A stretch of 35,890 nt of DNA from an uncultured Lachnospiraceae bacterium (GTDB taxonomy: Bacteria; Bacillota; Clostridia; Lachnospirales; Lachnospiraceae). The stretch lies in NCBI GenBank assembly GCA_947570615.1, contig CANOVJ010000043.1, positions 1 through 35,890 of the forward strand, read 5' to 3'. The notes under the pieces were generated by a model, which was not told the origin of the DNA, searched no databases, and worked only from the letters and a program-made list of their open reading frames with translations. The translations under genes were made by a program, and so were the position numbers. The stretch's first letter is position 1. The number at the start of each line of letters is the position of its first letter. This document shows positions 32,595 through 35,890 of this stretch, one piece after another.

Positions 32595-33845
32595 TTACCA
32601 TTCCTGCATTACTTTCTGATAAAAGCTCAAGTACTTTTCATATATTATATCAGGGCTGAGTAAATGAACTCTTTCTCTGCCTTTTAAAATTATTTGATTT
32701 TTATCACCGTCACTCATCCTTAATGCTTCGTTAATCGCATTTAAATACGAATCCGGATTATCTCTTTCACACAAGAACCCACTAATCCTATCATCAATCA
32801 GTTGTTCAAAACTTGCGTGATTCGTAGCCACCACAATCTTTCCCATTGCCATTGCTTCAATACACGCATTTGACAAATTCTCAATCCTTGATGGCAACAG
32901 GCATAATTGTGCATTTTGAATAAATGGATACAATTGCTCTCTCACCAGGCGTCCAACATAAATAACTCTGTCTGAATATTCCTCCGCACATCTTTCTACA
33001 TATTTATGTGCCTTTATATTATTTCCTTTTTCATCCAACAAATCTTCACTTATTCCCGCTAATACCAAATAGAAGTCCGGATAGGATTCCAAGATTTTTT
33101 TTGCGATTTGAGCTACAATGTGAGTTCCTTTCAAATACTTCAGACTTCCATAATGAATAATATATTTTTTTTCTTTCACAATTGAATCGTATACGCTGTA
33201 ATCCCAATTCTGTTCTTGAATGACAAACGGGCTTTCAAGCACTACAGCGTTTATGTCTAAATATAATTTGCACACATTGGCCAAAAGTTCACTTGGCGAA
33301 ATAACATATCTTGCCTTTTTTAAAGCATATTCTGTCAATTTATCTTTTATAGATAATTTATTAGCCTCATACCTTATATCTCCCTGAGGGGTATTAGCCC
33401 CGCGCAACATATTGCCCATATCTGACAGCCTGACTACATAAGGAATACCAGGGTTTGCTCTGACAGCAAGCGATCCCAGATTGCAAAAGTGTACAAAATC
33501 AACCTTTTCCAGTCTGTTGATTTCATCGATTTTATTTCTCACTTGTGTGCTTTTGTAAATATTAACAAAAAATCTTCTTATTTCCGTTACTTCTTCTTTC
33601 TTTCCAAATGCACAAACCTTCGCTGCCCTATCAAATGCATTCCAGACTACTTTTTTAACAAATGTTACAAATAAGGAAATGTTCTCATCAAATACTAATT
33701 TCTCATCTTTTGTCGCCGCCACTAATACAGTAACCTTATGACCCTTTAAGGCAAAAATTCTTGCCATATTTGCAGTATAACTCGCCAGGCCTCCTGACGA
33801 ATTATTTGAAGTCGCAAGTTCTGTTGTCACAAAAACTATATGCAC
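32595..33845 (-). CDS. GT4 glycosyltransferase, paralogue of 27584-28786
   Basis: This 416-residue family 4 transferase starts MHIVFVTTELATSNNSSGGL with the glycine-rich loop of the N-terminal GT-B domain. The C-terminal half has HYGSLKYLKGT, LPSRIENLSNACIEAM with the E-x7-E pair, and NHASFEQLI. The start is GTG at 33845 behind a GAGGGAGAG ribosome site. Shared motif wording with the GT4 product of 27584-28786 points to duplication within the locus. It carries no Rossmann module. It lies 47 bp after the GT32 gene. Confidence 0.85.
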   Translation of the reverse strand: MHIVFVTTELATSNNSSGGLASYTANMARIFALKGHKVTVLVAATKDEKLVFDENISLFVTFVKKVVWNAFDRAAKVCAFGKKEEVTEIRRFFVNIYKSTQVRNKIDEINRLEKVDFVHFCNLGSLAVRANPGIPYVVRLSDMGNMLRGANTPQGDIRYEANKLSIKDKLTEYALKKARYVISPSELLANVCKLYLDINAVVLESPFVIQEQNWDYSVYDSIVKEKKYIIHYGSLKYLKGTHIVAQIAKKILESYPDFYLVLAGISEDLLDEKGNNIKAHKYVERCAEEYSDRVIYVGRLVREQLYPFIQNAQLCLLPSRIENLSNACIEAMAMGKIVVATNHASFEQLIDDRISGFLCERDNPDSYLNAINEALRMSDGDKNQIILKGRERVHLLSPDIIYEKYLSFYQKVMQEW

Positions 33846-33892
33846 TTCGTCTCTCCCTCTTAAGATATTATCTTTACTATTTCTTAACTGCT

Positions 33893-34993
33893 TTAACTAT
33901 TTAAGAGTCGTTTTCGAATGTTTCTCTGAAATTTGATAAATTCCGCTTTCTCCTCTGAACTAACCCAGCTCAGTTCCGCATGGTGAATTGATACCGTTTC
34001 AGAAGAAAAATGGTTTGCTATCCCACTTGTGCCAAGAGGCGAGAGAACCTCCGGAGGATAAATAACATTTCCTTCGCGTTTCTGATAATTTCCATCAATT
34101 TTAAACTTATATTTTTCAAAAACAGGATGTTCATACCATGAGCACGAGGTCAGATTCTCTTTTCCATCATTTCCTATAAAAGCGTAACTGTCATAAACAT
34201 CCCTCAAGGCCTTTACCAGTTTATTATTTTTACATGCCCCAAACCCCAATCCCAGATTAAGTAATTTTCCAGATGCAAATCCACAAAACATTTCATCATT
34301 TAAAAGCTTATCCGGTGAAGAAATTAATTCGACATCCGTATCCAGATAAACTCCACCTTCCTGATAAATAATATCCAGTCTTGCATAGTCCGGAACGAAT
34401 CCCCATCTTTTGCATTCATATGCCTCTCGCATATATCTGTTTTTCTTCACATCATAATTGCTTTCATCCCATCTGATAATTTCATAATCAGGGCAATATT
34501 TTTTCCAGGAATCCATATACCGTAATAAATGATCAGGTATTGGAGCATGCCCAAACCAACAATAATGAATTTTTTTAGGTATTAGTTGCTCCCCTTTTGT
34601 ATATTCGAACTGTTGTTTATCAACACAATCATCTAAAAGTCTTCCTAAATAACAGTCCAATCCATTCAGGTCTTTTATTGCATCCAATTGTTCGATAATT
34701 GTCCATGCAGAATAAACCGCAGAGATTATAAGTATGACATTTTCGATTCCCTCTTTTTTTACTGCATTGATAAATGTTTCAACAGAAATAATTCTTATCT
34801 GCTTTCCATATAATTCAAGTTCTTTATTATATAAATCACTGTTATTATCAATTATTGCTTCGAGATTGTTCTCCAAATGATACGTGTTGCACAAATACCC
34901 TGCTCTTTTACCGGCTCCGAACATATATAGCTTTTTATGTTTTATCTGCTCATAAAAATACCCTGTACTTTTATTAACGATATTTATCATCAT
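33893..34993 (-). CDS. GT32 glycosyltransferase with N-terminal Rossmann module
   Basis: Residues about 17-115 are the shared module (LYMFGAGKRAGYLCN, AIIDNN, VILIISAVYSAW). A GT32 domain follows: IPKKIHYCWFG near residue 130 is the family N-terminus, RWDESNYDV and DYARLDIIYQEGG are typical, and YLDTDVELI near residue 215 is the DxD sugar-binding site. GT32 enzymes transfer mannose, galactose or similar sugars in polysaccharide and capsule assembly. ATG at 34993 follows AGGAGAA. The end SIHHAELSW is also usual for the family. Donor sugar is unknown. Confidence 0.85.
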   Translation of the reverse strand: MMINIVNKSTGYFYEQIKHKKLYMFGAGKRAGYLCNTYHLENNLEAIIDNNSDLYNKELELYGKQIRIISVETFINAVKKEGIENVILIISAVYSAWTIIEQLDAIKDLNGLDCYLGRLLDDCVDKQQFEYTKGEQLIPKKIHYCWFGHAPIPDHLLRYMDSWKKYCPDYEIIRWDESNYDVKKNRYMREAYECKRWGFVPDYARLDIIYQEGGVYLDTDVELISSPDKLLNDEMFCGFASGKLLNLGLGFGACKNNKLVKALRDVYDSYAFIGNDGKENLTSCSWYEHPVFEKYKFKIDGNYQKREGNVIYPPEVLSPLGTSGIANHFSSETVSIHHAELSWVSSEEKAEFIKFQRNIRKRLLNS

Positions 34994-35025
34994 TTCTCCT
35001 GTCTGACATTCCGTTTTTATGACAC

Positions 35026-35890
35026 TTATATTCCCATGTTGTTCTCTTTCAAAATTTGTTTTAATACTTTCGCTCTTGTACTTGTATAGTGTTTTTCCAA
35101 ATATTTTTTATACAAATTTATATCCACATCTCTCTGTGTAAAATCATTCATCATATTCTTAAATTCATCATACGACTTTACACATGTACATATTTTATCC
35201 ATTTCATACCATCTTGTATCTGCATTTACCGGATATCGTGCAATAATATGGCATTGAGCCGAAATTTCTTCCAGAAATCTTGGTGTTACCTGATTCCACC
35301 CATTAGCGTCTTTTCTGGTTCCATCCATTCCCGGTGTGGTATATAAAGCGATTTTAGATTTCTTCAGTAATTCTATATATTGTTCACGAGAGTCACCAAT
35401 TCCAACGATTTCCCCTGTGGCTGATAAGTAATAGATAAAATGCCCTTTTTCATATCTTCTTCTGAGGATTCTGGTCTGAGGATATTCATATTCATATTCG
35501 TTAACATATTTCATTAACAAAGGATTTTCTCTTCCTGCAATAATCAGGTCATATTCTTTATCATATATCTCATTTATCCTATACTGGTCAGGTAATGATA
35601 ATGGGAAATGAGCCACCTTCAAAGGACATTCTTTTGTTACTAAATATTCATACACCTCTCTGCTCGATATTAATACCAGGGGGTTTTTTCTGTACGCATT
35701 TAAGAAATTGGAATACATTATCTCGTCAAGAAAGTAATCGATCAGACACGGAATATATTTCTTATTATTATATATGCCATCCTGTTGCTTTGTACTGACA
35801 TCAAACATAATAGCTTTTTCTCCATGTCTGAAATCCAACAAATTAAACAGTCTGAAGAATGGAACTCCGATTCTCCTGTATATTTTTCTA
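35026..35890 (-). CDS. GT-B-like glycosyltransferase, 5' end beyond the window
   Basis: The minus-strand frame stays open to the last base of the window: codons upstream of the TTG at 35841 read on without a stop, so the gene begins outside. The visible 288 residues contain YDLIIAGRENPLLMKY and, near the C-terminus, NQVTPRFLEEISAQCHIIARY, a pattern usual in the second half of family 1/4-like glycosyltransferases. The Rossmann module would be missed if it were at the unseen N-terminus; the visible C-terminus lacks it. It ends 33 bp before the GT32 gene. Confidence 0.65.
   Translation of the reverse strand, partial: RKIYRRIGVPFFRLFNLLDFRHGEKAIMFDVSTKQQDGIYNNKKYIPCLIDYFLDEIMYSNFLNAYRKNPLVLISSREVYEYLVTKECPLKVAHFPLSLPDQYRINEIYDKEYDLIIAGRENPLLMKYVNEYEYEYPQTRILRRRYEKGHFIYYLSATGEIVGIGDSREQYIELLKKSKIALYTTPGMDGTRKDANGWNQVTPRFLEEISAQCHIIARYPVNADTRWYEMDKICTCVKSYDEFKNMMNDFTQRDVDINLYKKYLEKHYTSTRAKVLKQILKENNMGI

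Noticed and set aside
1-35890. CRISPR array, tRNA or rRNA
   Set aside because: No regularly spaced direct repeats and no cloverleaf or rRNA-like segment were seen on either strand by eye.

Overview
The window is a dense surface-glycan biosynthesis locus from a low-to-mid GC Gram-positive anaerobe. It is most likely a gut clostridium of the Lachnospiraceae type; this is inferred from strong AGGAGG-like ribosome sites, frequent TTG and GTG starts, short spacers, LicD/cytidylyltransferase genes and many small glycosyltransferases. No rRNA, tRNA, CRISPR array or complete insertion sequence was seen. Nothing in the window is a flippase, polymerase or ABC exporter, so the locus continues beyond both edges.

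Right and central block (about 9.42-35.89 kb, all minus strand, read from high to low coordinates): 20 consecutive genes. In transcription order they are a glycosyltransferase cut by the window edge, a GT32, a GT4, a WcbI-like enzyme, two GT2s, a GT4, a GT2, a fucosyltransferase-like protein, an FkbM methyltransferase, a small membrane-anchored protein, a GT4, a GT2, a WbsX/GH99-like protein, a further GT2-like enzyme, a HAD-like 732-aa protein, a GT2, a methyltransferase-LicD fusion, a cytidylyltransferase and a second LicD fusion. The main observation is that 15 of these 20 proteins carry the same roughly 90-110 residue Rossmann-like module. It begins with an I-Y-G-x-G strand/loop, has an I-D-(R/K/N) second strand and ends with a D-x-I-I-V-T-P-like strand. 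It is attached N-terminally, C-terminally or internally to unrelated catalytic domains, and one gene (23747-24223) encodes the module alone behind a membrane anchor. A shared docking or ligand-binding tag that unites an enzyme assembly is the leading idea.

Middle island (7.28-9.41 kb, plus strand): two translationally coupled genes with their own promoter. They are a small protein of unknown function and a SAMHD1-like HD-domain dNTP triphosphohydrolase. They interrupt the glycan genes in the opposite orientation and could be a nucleotide-depletion defence or housekeeping cassette.

Left block (0.03-7.08 kb, minus strand): a promoter at 7119-7146 drives an HMG-CoA-lyase-type aldolase, a HAD phosphatase, a ThDP-dependent acetolactate-synthase-like enzyme, a GT-C membrane glycosyltransferase, an FdtA/QdtA-type sugar 3,4-ketoisomerase and a GtrB/ArnC-like polyprenyl-phosphate sugar transferase. 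The likely theme is synthesis of an unusual, perhaps carbon-branched, sugar and its transfer from a lipid carrier on the outer face of the membrane. The GT-C gene is frameshifted at a G7 tract and the GtrB-like gene has lost its C-terminal membrane helix at what looks like an insertion boundary, so this sugar branch may currently be off.

The block from 9.4 to 17.86 kb is visibly richer in G+C than the block from 17.87 to 35.89 kb, so the locus appears assembled from at least two sources. Homopolymer tracts (G9 in the WcbI-like gene, G7 in the GT-C gene, A8 near the 5' end of another gene) suggest phase variation of the surface glycan.
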